Positions 43,331-51,566 of a stretch of 64,000 bases of DNA are shown piece after piece. The stretch is from assembly GCA_017410455.1 (NCBI GenBank), contig JAFQQT010000038.1, positions 32,231-96,230 on the forward strand. The letters run 5' to 3'. The notes under the pieces were generated by a model. It saw only the letters and a program-made list of their open reading frames with translations. It was not told where the DNA came from and searched no databases. The translations under genes and the position numbers were made by a program. The stretch is from Clostridia bacterium. GTDB taxonomy: Bacteria; Bacillota; Clostridia; Christensenellales; Aristaeellaceae. Every line of letters begins with the position of its first letter. The stretch's first letter is position 1.

Positions 43331-43462
43331 ATGATCAATATGGTACGTTGCGCTGCAATGCGAGTGAAGTGTGCCCTGATGCTGCTTGAACAGCTGCATC
43401 CTGTTTTGACGTACCTGTATCCGGATGGAACAGATACCCAACGCCCCCGGACTCTCCCCTGA
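43331..43462 (+). CDS. 43-residue small protein, unknown
   Basis: An ATG with AAAGGAG about 8 bases upstream opens a 43-codon frame (MINMVRCAAMRVKCALMLLE..., ending TDTQRPRTLP). The first half is hydrophobic and Cys/Met-rich; the second is polar. It has its own promoter and terminator. It may be a small protein, or the unit may be a regulatory RNA with a chance frame. I know no homologue. Confidence 0.45.
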   Translation: MINMVRCAAMRVKCALMLLEQLHPVLTYLYPDGTDTQRPRTLP

Positions 43463-43486
43463 GCACGGGATCGTTGTATCTGTATG

Positions 43487-43519
43487 CCGCTCGTCCGATG
43501 CAGGACGGGCGGTTTTTTT
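43487..43519 (+). terminator. terminator of the short transcript
   Basis: CCGCTCGTCC (43487-43496) pairs with GGACGGGCGG (43503-43512), one wobble, then seven T. Confidence 0.88.
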
Positions 43520-43663
43520 CATGGATGCACCGCGAGGATGACATCGTTATCGCCTCCGCAGCCGCCTGACACGCCCAACACTTATCTTCTCTGCACGGTT
43601 ATTCCCACCAATACGCGAGGCTGCCGGCGATACATCCGCCGGTACTGCCGGAAAGGATATGCT

Positions 43664-43894
43664 ATGCAACTCCCTGTTGTGAATATGCGTCTGACAGGCG
43701 AAAGGATCTCCGCGCTGCGTCAGGCGCGCGGGCTGACAGTCCGCCAGCTCCAGCGCATGCTGGGCTTTGCCACGCCCCAGGCCATCTACAAATGGCAGCA
43801 CGGCGAAACGCTGCCGACCATCGACAACCTCGTTGCCCTCTCTGCCATTCTGAACGTTCCCATTGAGGAGATCCTCGTGACGGATGAAATATGA
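43664..43894 (+). CDS. small XRE-family helix-turn-helix protein
   Basis: 76 residues, almost entirely the helix-turn-helix: RISALRQARGLTVRQLQRMLGFATPQAIYKWQHGETLPTIDNLVALS, ending PIEEILVTDEI. AAAGGA precedes the ATG at 43664. No recognisable promoter in the 145 bases after the preceding terminator. Followed by its own terminator. Targets unknown. Confidence 0.8.
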   Translation: MQLPVVNMRLTGERISALRQARGLTVRQLQRMLGFATPQAIYKWQHGETLPTIDNLVALSAILNVPIEEILVTDEI

Positions 43895-43909
43895 TCATCA
43901 TGATAACAG

Positions 43910-43944
43910 AACCGCGTCCGGCTTCATTCCGGTCGCGGTTTTCG
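43910..43944 (+). terminator. terminator of the small XRE gene
   Basis: AACCGCG-t-CCGG pairs with CCGG-t-CGCGGTT around CTTCATT, then TTTC. Confidence 0.82.
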
Positions 43945-44086
43945 TCTGGCAGAAAGAGCGTCACGGAGGATCGTATTCCCTACCCGGGCCGCTGCCGTCA
44001 ATTCCCACAGGAGATTTTCGCAAATGGTGCACAGCGACGCGCTTTCTGTGCTATAATGAACGCAGCAAACCACAGGAGGCTGCACC

Positions 44087-44848
44087 ATGCGTTTCACCGA
44101 CCTTGTATTCGACCTCTATGGCACCCTCGTTGATATCCACACAGAGGAAAGCGAATCCGTCTGGGAAAAGACGGCGCTGTACTTCGGTTTCCATGGCGTG
44201 CATCACACCGCCGCTTCCCTGCGCGAAGCCTTCGAGCGGGCGATGCAGGCCCGTGAGGCCAGGGCCGGGCAGAGCTATGAATGCTTCCCCGACATCCCCT
44301 TTGAGCAGGTGATGGCGGAGCTTTTCCGCGCAGGCGGCATCACCGATCAGGCCGACGCCCTGGGCGTGAACGCGGCGCAGCTCTTCCGGATTTCTTCCAT
44401 TGAATATATCCGCATCTATCCCGGCGTGCTGGAGGCACTCCGGCTGCTCCGCGAGCATGGCTTCCGTCTCTGGCTGCTGAGCAACGCGCAGGCCGTGTTC
44501 ACCGCATACGAGATGCGCCACCTCGGTCTGGGTCCGCAGTTCGATGGCGTGCTGCTGTCCTCTGACTACGGCTGCCGCAAGCCCGATGCGCGCTTCTTTG
44601 CCGCGCTCACCAGCACTTACAGTCTCGACCCATCAAAATGCCTGATGATCGGCAACGACCGCGAAACGGATATCGCCGGCGCACAGGCTGCTGGTATGGC
44701 CACCCTATTCATGCACACAGCCCTGACGCCCGCCCAACAGGCCGCAGCAGATCCCTCACTCTATCCGCATGCAGCGCCCCACGCCCGCCATTATGAGTTC
44801 GAGGGCGATGACTGGAGCGTGCTGTCTTCCTTGATTGCGAACCTGTGA
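44087..44848 (+). CDS. HAD superfamily hydrolase (IA)
   Basis: 253 residues. Motif I DLYGTLVD (nucleophile Asp near 9), cap domain about 18-100, motif II LLSNAQ, motif III Lys in CRKPDARFF, and motif IV GNDRETDIAGA. Probably a phosphatase or haloacid dehalogenase-like enzyme of unknown substrate. Ribosome site AGGAGG; TATAAT at 44052-44057 may be its -10 but no good -35 is seen. Confidence 0.85.
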   Translation: MRFTDLVFDLYGTLVDIHTEESESVWEKTALYFGFHGVHHTAASLREAFERAMQAREARAGQSYECFPDIPFEQVMAELFRAGGITDQADALGVNAAQLFRISSIEYIRIYPGVLEALRLLREHGFRLWLLSNAQAVFTAYEMRHLGLGPQFDGVLLSSDYGCRKPDARFFAALTSTYSLDPSKCLMIGNDRETDIAGAQAAGMATLFMHTALTPAQQAAADPSLYPHAAPHARHYEFEGDDWSVLSSLIANL

Positions 44849-44971
44849 ATGTATCCAATCATTTTTTCTGGAATCACGCGTTTTCCTGTAGATTTTGGGC
44901 GCTCAATCGTGTATAATAATATGTACGCTCCACAAGATATACGATATACATCTTCAGAGGAAGGTGATGCC

Positions 44972-45733
44972 ATGATTTCCGATCTGCAAAAGGCCAGCAT
45001 GTGGAAGCGGGCCTCGGCATTTCTGCTGGACGCAATTCTCCTGGTCGTGCTGGCCACGGGATTCTTCCTGGTCATCTCGCTGATCACCGGCTACGATCAG
45101 CACATGAATATCGTTTCGGAGGCCTATGAGCGCATCGGCACGCAATACGGCATCACGAGCGAGATGAAGCAGAAGGATCAGGCAGATATGACGCCCGAAG
45201 AGCTGGCTGCCATGAACGCGGCCAACGCGGCCATCGCCGCAGACGCAGAGGCGGTTCACTCCTATCAGATGGTCAGCACGCTGTCGGTGCTGATCGTGTC
45301 CCTGGGGTTGCTGGCGTCCTTCCTGCTGCTGGAGTTCGCCGTTCCGCTGCTGCTGGGCGACGGACAGACCATCGGCAAGAAGATCTTCGGCATCGGGCTG
45401 ATGCATACAGAAGGCGTGCGCCTGGGCCACGTGGCGCTGTTTATCCGCACGGTGCTGGGCAAGTACGCCGTGGAAACCATGCCCCTGGCGCTGTCCCTCG
45501 TGTTCATCATCGGCGGCATCGGCAGCCCGGTGTTCCTGCTGATCACCGCCGTGCTGCTGATCGCGCAGGTGATCCTGCTCATCGTCAGCCGGGAAAATGC
45601 GCTGCTGCACGACCGGATGGCCGTGACCGTGGCGGTGGATCTGGCCAGCCAGATGATCTTCGATACCCATGAGCAGCTGCTCGAGTACAAGAAAAAGGCG
45701 CATGCCGAAAAGGCCGCGTCTTCGGTATACTGA
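44972..45733 (+). CDS. RDD-family membrane protein
   Basis: 253 residues. Membrane segments about 14-38, 105-130, 158-180 and 185-205. RDD signature WKRASAFLLDAILL near the start and GQTIGKKIFGI in the middle. Function unknown; some relatives are sodium or proton antiporter-like. AGAGGAAGGTG precedes ATG 44972. TATAAT at 44912-44917 is a possible -10. It is 49 bases before the ABC transporter genes and may share their transcript. Confidence 0.8.
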   Translation: MISDLQKASMWKRASAFLLDAILLVVLATGFFLVISLITGYDQHMNIVSEAYERIGTQYGITSEMKQKDQADMTPEELAAMNAANAAIAADAEAVHSYQMVSTLSVLIVSLGLLASFLLLEFAVPLLLGDGQTIGKKIFGIGLMHTEGVRLGHVALFIRTVLGKYAVETMPLALSLVFIIGGIGSPVFLLITAVLLIAQVILLIVSRENALLHDRMAVTVAVDLASQMIFDTHEQLLEYKKKAHAEKAASSVY

Positions 45734-45782
45734 ACCTGTGCCCCTGCATTGATCCGCGCAAAACGAAAGGAATGACGCACGC

Positions 45783-46889
45783 ATGCAAATCGAACTGAGG
45801 AATCTGACAAAGGTTTTCCCCAGCCGGGACAAGAAGTCCGGCGAGGAAGTTGTCGCCGTCAACGATTTTACCTTCACCATCCCCGATGGGCAGCTCATCG
45901 GCCTGCTGGGCCCCTCCGGCTGCGGCAAGTCCACGACGCTCTACATGATCTCCGGCCTGCAGAAGCCCTCCGGCGGCCAGATCTTCTTCGGCGATGAGGA
46001 TGTGACCGAGGTGTCCCCGGAAGACCGCGGCATCGGCCTGGTGTTCCAGAATTACGCGCTCTACCCCCACATGACCGTCATGCAGAACATCCTCTTCCCC
46101 CTGCAGAACCTGCGCGGCAAGGACAAGATGACCAAGGAGGCCATGATTGAGCGCGCCCATCAGGTCGCCCGTCTGGTGCAGATCGACGAGCTGATGAACC
46201 GCAAGCCCTCCGAGCTTTCCGGCGGTCAGCAGCAGCGCGTGGCCATTGCCCGTGCGCTGGCGAAGATGCCCCGGGTGCTCCTGCTGGACGAACCCCTGTC
46301 CAACCTGGACGCACGCCTGCGCCTGCAGACCCGCGAGGAGATCCGCCGCATCCAGAAGGAAACCGGCATCACCACCGTCTTTGTCACCCACGACCAGGAG
46401 GAGGCCATGTCCATCTCCGACATGATCGTCGTGATGAAGCTGGGCGTGCTGCAGCAGATCGGCAAGCCCCAGGAGGTTTACGATGACCCGGCGAACCTGT
46501 TCGTCGCCAAGTTCCTGGGTACACCGCCCATCAACGTCTTCAGCGGCATTGTGCACAATGAGATGCTCTACATCGGCGAAGCTGCCGTCCTGCCCGCCCC
46601 CAGCGTTGCGGATCAGCAGGTGCATGTCGGCATCCGCCCCGAGGCCTTCGTGCTGGACAAGGATGGCCCGATGACCTGCCAGCTGAACAATGTTGAAGTC
46701 ATGGGCCGCGATGTGTCCATCGTCTGCACCAACGAGGCTTCGGAGAACCCCATCATCCGCGCCATCATCGACGCGGACGCCCGCAGCGCCATCTCCGGCG
46801 ATTCCGTCCGCTTCAGCCTCAAGCCCCACAAGGTCTTCCTCTTCGGTTACGAGGATGAGATGCGCATCCGCACCAGCGAGGTGAAGTGA
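45783..46889 (+). CDS. ABC transporter ATP-binding protein, MsmK/UgpC type
   Basis: 368 residues. Walker A GPSGCGKST (43-51), signature LSGGQQQR, Walker B LLLDEP, then the C-terminal OB-like regulatory domain typical of CUT1 carbohydrate importers. It energises import through the two permeases that follow. In many Bacillota one such ATPase is encoded apart from the permeases; here it is in the operon. The next gene starts one base after its stop. Confidence 0.93.
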   Translation: MQIELRNLTKVFPSRDKKSGEEVVAVNDFTFTIPDGQLIGLLGPSGCGKSTTLYMISGLQKPSGGQIFFGDEDVTEVSPEDRGIGLVFQNYALYPHMTVMQNILFPLQNLRGKDKMTKEAMIERAHQVARLVQIDELMNRKPSELSGGQQQRVAIARALAKMPRVLLLDEPLSNLDARLRLQTREEIRRIQKETGITTVFVTHDQEEAMSISDMIVVMKLGVLQQIGKPQEVYDDPANLFVAKFLGTPPINVFSGIVHNEMLYIGEAAVLPAPSVADQQVHVGIRPEAFVLDKDGPMTCQLNNVEVMGRDVSIVCTNEASENPIIRAIIDADARSAISGDSVRFSLKPHKVFLFGYEDEMRIRTSEVK

Positions 46890-46890
46890 C

Positions 46891-47838
46891 ATGGTAGAAA
46901 GCAAGCATCAATGGAAAGCATGGCTCTATCTCGCACCTGCCATCGTCCTGCTGCTGGTGTTCACGGTCTGGCCCATCGTCAACACCGTGCGGCTCTCCTT
47001 CCTTGAGAACTACAATGGCATGAAGGCTGCCGGCGGCGCCACTTTCTCCATCGGCCTGTGGAACTACGAGAAGGTTCTTTCCTACCCCAAGTTCACCGAC
47101 ACGCTCTTCAACACCATCATCCTCTGTGTGCTGACGGTGCCGATCTCCACCATTCTGGCGCTGCTCATCGCCGTGGCGCTCAACTCCATCAAGCCCCTGC
47201 AGAAGACGCTGCAGACTATCTTCTTCCTGCCCTATGTGACCAACTCCATCGCCATCGGCATGGTGTTCGCCGCCATGTTCAATGTCATCGGTTCGGCCCT
47301 GGGCACCCCGCAGGAGAACATCGAGTCCTACGGCATCATCAACAACATCATCATGTTGTTCGGCTTTGATCACCAGTCCTGGATCAACAGCACCTCGACC
47401 TACGAGGCGAACCTGTTCGTCATGACGGTCTACATCGTCTGGAACGCGCTGCCCTTCAAGATCCTGGTGCTTCTGGGTGGCCTGCAGTCCATCAACAAGC
47501 AGTATTACGACGCTGCCAAGATCGACAGCACCCCCCGCCGCCGCGTGTTCACCCGCATCACCGTGCCGCTGCTCAGCCCGATGATTGCCTATGTCGTCAT
47601 CACAGGCTTCATCGGCGGCTTCAAGGAGTATTCCAGTATCATCGGCGTGTTCGGCGATAAGAAGATGGGCCCCCCGGATGATCCCGACCGCCTCAACACC
47701 ATGGTCGGCTTCATCTACGATTCCCTCGAAAAGAACCGCGAAGGACTTGCCAGTGCCGCTGCCATCATTCTGTTTGGCATCATTCTTGTTGTGACCTTCA
47801 TCAACCTGTGGGTCAGCAAGAAGCGTGTGCATTATTGA
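46891..47838 (+). CDS. ABC transporter permease, MalF/UgpA type
   Basis: 315 residues with six membrane segments (first about 10-32, last about 285-308). The cytoplasmic EAA loop is visible at about 204-230 (NKQYYDAAKIDSTPRRRVF). Partners the next permease in a CUT1-like importer; substrate not evident. Confidence 0.9.
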   Translation: MVESKHQWKAWLYLAPAIVLLLVFTVWPIVNTVRLSFLENYNGMKAAGGATFSIGLWNYEKVLSYPKFTDTLFNTIILCVLTVPISTILALLIAVALNSIKPLQKTLQTIFFLPYVTNSIAIGMVFAAMFNVIGSALGTPQENIESYGIINNIIMLFGFDHQSWINSTSTYEANLFVMTVYIVWNALPFKILVLLGGLQSINKQYYDAAKIDSTPRRRVFTRITVPLLSPMIAYVVITGFIGGFKEYSSIIGVFGDKKMGPPDDPDRLNTMVGFIYDSLEKNREGLASAAAIILFGIILVVTFINLWVSKKRVHY

Positions 47839-47848
47839 GAGGTGCAGT

Positions 47849-48769
47849 ATGACAGAAATTGTGAATTCTGCCGCCACCACGATGGCGGGTTCTCCGGCTC
47901 CCCAGCGCGGAGCGAACGCTCAGGTCCGCAGCAGCCGGATCCTGCGCATGCTGGTGACCGCCGGCACCTATGCATTTCTCCTGTTCATGGCGCTGCTGGT
48001 GCTCTTCCCCTTCTACTGGATGATCATCTCCTCCCTCAAAACGACGGAGGAATACCGCCTGAACGTTCCGACCTTCTGGCCGCAGAGCATTCAGCTGGTC
48101 AACTACGTCAACGCCTTCACCGAGGCAAACCTTGGCCGCCTGTTCCTCAACACGGCCTATGTGGGCATCGTGTCCACCATCCTTTCCCTGGTGATCACCA
48201 TCCTGACGGCCTTCGCCTTTGCACGCCTTGAGTTCAAGGGCAAGAACATCCTCTTCGCAGGCATGCTGGCCACGATGATGATCCCCGGCGAACTGTTCAC
48301 CATCACCAACTACCAGACGGTGAACACCTTCGGCTGGATGGACACCTACACGGTGCTGATCGTGCCTTTCCTGGTCAGCGTGTTCTACATTTACCTCCTG
48401 CGCCAGAACTTCATGCAGATCCCCAATGAGCTGTACCTGGCGGCAAAGGTGGATGGCACGAGCGACTTCAAGTACCTCTGGAAGGTCATGGTGCCCCTGG
48501 CGCTGCCCACGCTGATCTCCATCACGATCCTGAAGATGATGGGCGCGTGGAACTCCTACGTCTGGCCGCGACTGGTCACCAAGTCGGAGGAGATGCGCCT
48601 GATCACCAACGGCCTGCGCGGCGCCAGCCTCAAGGACGCCAATGGCGAGACCCATTACCCCATGCAGATGGCGGCAGTCGCCATGGTGTCTGCCCCGCTG
48701 TTCCTGGTCTTCATCTTCCTGCGGAAGTACATCATGCACGGTGTGAGCCGCAGCGGTATCAAGGGTTAA
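47849..48769 (+). CDS. ABC transporter permease, MalG/UgpE type
   Basis: 306 residues. N-terminal 30 residues polar, then six membrane segments; EAA loop PNELYLAAKVDGTSDFKYLWKVMVPLALP near 195-225. The ATG at 47849 follows GAGAGGTG. A stem-loop with a T-run lies just after the stop. Confidence 0.9.
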   Translation: MTEIVNSAATTMAGSPAPQRGANAQVRSSRILRMLVTAGTYAFLLFMALLVLFPFYWMIISSLKTTEEYRLNVPTFWPQSIQLVNYVNAFTEANLGRLFLNTAYVGIVSTILSLVITILTAFAFARLEFKGKNILFAGMLATMMIPGELFTITNYQTVNTFGWMDTYTVLIVPFLVSVFYIYLLRQNFMQIPNELYLAAKVDGTSDFKYLWKVMVPLALPTLISITILKMMGAWNSYVWPRLVTKSEEMRLITNGLRGASLKDANGETHYPMQMAAVAMVSAPLFLVFIFLRKYIMHGVSRSGIKG

Positions 48770-48789
48770 AGGACGGTTCACCGTCTTTT
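48768..48789 (+). terminator. intra-operon hairpin before the binding-protein gene
   Basis: AAAGGACGG pairs with CCGTCTTTT around TTCA. It could be a partial terminator or an RNA-stabilising hairpin between permease and binding protein. Confidence 0.55.
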
Positions 48790-48834
48790 ACATAATACAC
48801 CCCACTACACACTACGGAAGGAAGGAATCACAAC

Positions 48835-50217
48835 ATGAAGAAGCTCCTCTCCACCCTGCTGGCCCTGTGCCTGCTGCTGACCTCCCTGGGCATGGTCACC
48901 GCGTCCGCTGAGGACGTTGTGGCTTATGACGGGAGCGAAGTCACCATCACCTTCTACCACACCATGGGCTCCAACCTGACGGCCGTCCTGGACGCCTACA
49001 TCGCTGAGTTCAACGCGATCTACCCCAACATCCACATCCAGTACACCTCCGTTGGCGGTTATGACGACGTGCGCAACCAGATTGCCACCGAGATCACCGT
49101 TGGCGGCCAGCCCAACATCGCCTACTGCTACCCGGATCATGTGGCCATGTACAACCTGGCCCGTGCGGTGCAGACCCTGGACGGCTACATCGACAGCACT
49201 ACTGTCATCGCCCGTGCCGACGGCACCACCGAGATCATGGGCCTGACCGAGGAGCAGAAGGCTGACTTCATCGCGGGCTACTACAACGAAGGCCGCCAGT
49301 TCGGCGATGGCCTGATGTACACCCTGCCCCTGTCCAAGTCCACCGAGGTGCTGTACTACAACAAGACCTTCTTCGAGGCCAATGGCATCGCCGTGCCCAC
49401 CACCTGGGACGAGCTGGAAGCCGTCTGCGCCCAGATCAAGGCCATCGACGGCGACTCCATCCCCCTGGGCTACGACTCCGAGGCGAACTGGTTCATCACC
49501 ATGTGTGAGCAGCTCCAGTCCCCCTACACCATCGCTGAGGATCCCTACTTCCTCTTCGACAACGAGACCAACCGCGACTTCGTCCGTCGCTTCCACAGCT
49601 GGTATCATGCCGGTTACCTGACCACCCAGTCCCTGTACGGCGCGTACACCTCCGGCCTGTTCACCTCCACCGGCGTGACCAAGTCCTACATGTCCATCGG
49701 CTCTTCCGCCGGCGCGACCTACCAGCGTCCCGCCAAGAGTGCTGACGGCACCTATCCCTTCGAGGTCGGCATCACCGTGATCCCCCAGGCTGACCCCAAC
49801 AACCGCAAGGTCATCTCCCAGGGTCCCTCCCTGTGCATCTTCAAGAAGAGCAATCCCCAGGAGGTCGCCGCTTCCTGGCTGTTCGTGAAGTTCCTGACCA
49901 CCAGCGTGGAGTTCCAGGCTGAGTTCTCCATGGCCTCCGGCTATGTGCCCGTTCTGAAGAGCGTTGCGGATCATCCCGTGTACGCCGAGTTCCTGGCCAG
50001 CGCTGACGGCGGCGACTATGTGGCTGCCCTGTCCGCCAAGGTCTGCCTGGAGCAGCAGGACGCCTACTACACCTCCCCCGCCTTCAACGGCTCTTCCGAG
50101 GCCCGCGAGCAGGCTGGCAACATCATCACCATCTGCCTGCCCGCCCAGGACATCGAGTCCGCGCTGGACGACGCCTTCTCCGAGGCGATGGACGAGTGCG
50201 AGTTCGCCGTCTGGTAA
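48835..50217 (+). CDS. extracellular solute-binding protein, family 1
   Basis: 460 residues. Signal peptide 1-25 (cleavage near ASA|ED). No lipobox: no Cys follows a [LVI]xx[GAS] pattern, so it may be released rather than lipid-anchored. Binding-protein fold with LPLSKSTEVLYYNKTFFEANGIAVPTTWDELEAV, typical of sugar-binding ABC components. Ribosome site GGAAGGAAGG. The ligand cannot be read from sequence. The nuclease-like gene follows by 14 bases. Confidence 0.9.
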   Translation: MKKLLSTLLALCLLLTSLGMVTASAEDVVAYDGSEVTITFYHTMGSNLTAVLDAYIAEFNAIYPNIHIQYTSVGGYDDVRNQIATEITVGGQPNIAYCYPDHVAMYNLARAVQTLDGYIDSTTVIARADGTTEIMGLTEEQKADFIAGYYNEGRQFGDGLMYTLPLSKSTEVLYYNKTFFEANGIAVPTTWDELEAVCAQIKAIDGDSIPLGYDSEANWFITMCEQLQSPYTIAEDPYFLFDNETNRDFVRRFHSWYHAGYLTTQSLYGAYTSGLFTSTGVTKSYMSIGSSAGATYQRPAKSADGTYPFEVGITVIPQADPNNRKVISQGPSLCIFKKSNPQEVAASWLFVKFLTTSVEFQAEFSMASGYVPVLKSVADHPVYAEFLASADGGDYVAALSAKVCLEQQDAYYTSPAFNGSSEAREQAGNIITICLPAQDIESALDDAFSEAMDECEFAVW

Positions 50218-50231
50218 GCTGCTGAACACAC

Positions 50232-51545
50232 ATGAACACCATGAAGAGAAGCCTCTGTCTCCTCCTCAGCCTGCTGCTGATGCTGCTGTGCGCACCTGCC
50301 ATGGCAGAAACCCCTGCGGAGCCCATCGACTACGCAGGGCAGCTGCGGCTGAACATGGCCTCTGAAACGGTGAAGACCGAGGCGACCGTCAAGACCTTCA
50401 TCGACGGCGACACGACCCACTTCATCGTTCCGGAGAACGTCTGCGCAAACGGCGTGCTCAAGGCGCGGTTCCTTGCCGTCAACACCCCTGAGATCACCGG
50501 CAAGATCGAGGAATACGGCAAGAAGGCCGCGGACTACACCCGTGAGAAGCTGACCAATGCCGTATCCATCATCATCGAGTCGGACGATGGCCGCTGGAAC
50601 CTTGATTCCACCGGCGAGCGTCACCTGGTCTGGGTCTGGTACCAGCCCGAGGAGGGCGCGGAATACCGGTGCCTGAACCTGGAGCTGCTGCAGAATGGTC
50701 TGTGCATCGCCAATTCCACGGCGAACAACCGCTACGGCAGCACCTGCATGGCCGCACTGAATCAGGCGCGCAGCCTCAAGCTGTACGTCTATTCCGGCCA
50801 GAAGGATCCCGACTTCTACTACGGCGATGCCATCGAACTGACCCTGCGCGAGCTGCGCACCAACCTCGCCGACTACAACGGCAAGAAGGTTGCCTTCAAC
50901 GGCGTTGTGACCATGAACAGCAACAACGCCGTCTACGTGGAGAGCTCCGATCCCGAGTCCGGGCTGTACTTCGGCATGTCCGTGTACTACGGTTACGGCC
51001 TGTCCGGCAAGGGCCTGAGCATCCTGGGCGTGGGCAATGAGGTCCGCATCGTCGGTACCCTGCAGTACTACGAGGCGGGCGGCACCTGGCAGGTGTCCGG
51101 CCTGACCTACAGGATGATGAAGCCCAAGGATCCGGGCAACATCCAGCTGCTCTCCGAGGGGCATACGCCCGCTTACGTCCTGACCGATCCGGCCACCTTT
51201 GCCAGCGGCACGGTGGTCCTCAGCGGCGAGGACAGCGAGCGCACCTTCCCCTATGCGGAGCTTGCCGTGGCAACCTCCATCGAGATGCATGATCTGACCG
51301 TCGTCGACGTCTACACCACGGACAATGAGGATTCCGCCTCCAATGGCGCCATGACCCTCACCTGCGAGCATGACGGCACGACCGTCATGGTGCGCACTGG
51401 CATTCTTACCGACGAAAGCGGCAAGCTCATTACCAGCGACGCATTCCTTGGCAGGACCATCGACGTCCGCGGCGTTGTGGACTTCTACGATGGCGGACAT
51501 CAGATCAAGGTTCTCACACTCAACAACATCACCATTCACGACTGA
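50232..51545 (+). CDS. secreted staphylococcal-nuclease-like protein with OB-fold C-terminus
   Basis: 437 residues. Signal peptide about 1-25 (PAMA). SNase domain about 50-195: DGDT (Asp60), ARFLAVNTPE (Arg79, Asn84, Glu87) and GERHLVW (Arg130). By alignment with staphylococcal nuclease these are Asp21, Arg35, Asp40, Glu43 and Arg87; position 40 is Asn here. Residues about 205-437 look like two OB-fold domains. Probably cuts or binds extracellular nucleic acid, if active. No good ribosome site precedes the ATG, so translation may be coupled to the gene before it. Confidence 0.8.
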   Translation: MNTMKRSLCLLLSLLLMLLCAPAMAETPAEPIDYAGQLRLNMASETVKTEATVKTFIDGDTTHFIVPENVCANGVLKARFLAVNTPEITGKIEEYGKKAADYTREKLTNAVSIIIESDDGRWNLDSTGERHLVWVWYQPEEGAEYRCLNLELLQNGLCIANSTANNRYGSTCMAALNQARSLKLYVYSGQKDPDFYYGDAIELTLRELRTNLADYNGKKVAFNGVVTMNSNNAVYVESSDPESGLYFGMSVYYGYGLSGKGLSILGVGNEVRIVGTLQYYEAGGTWQVSGLTYRMMKPKDPGNIQLLSEGHTPAYVLTDPATFASGTVVLSGEDSERTFPYAELAVATSIEMHDLTVVDVYTTDNEDSASNGAMTLTCEHDGTTVMVRTGILTDESGKLITSDAFLGRTIDVRGVVDFYDGGHQIKVLTLNNITIHD

Positions 51546-51566
51546 CGCACATAAGGAGTCATCACC

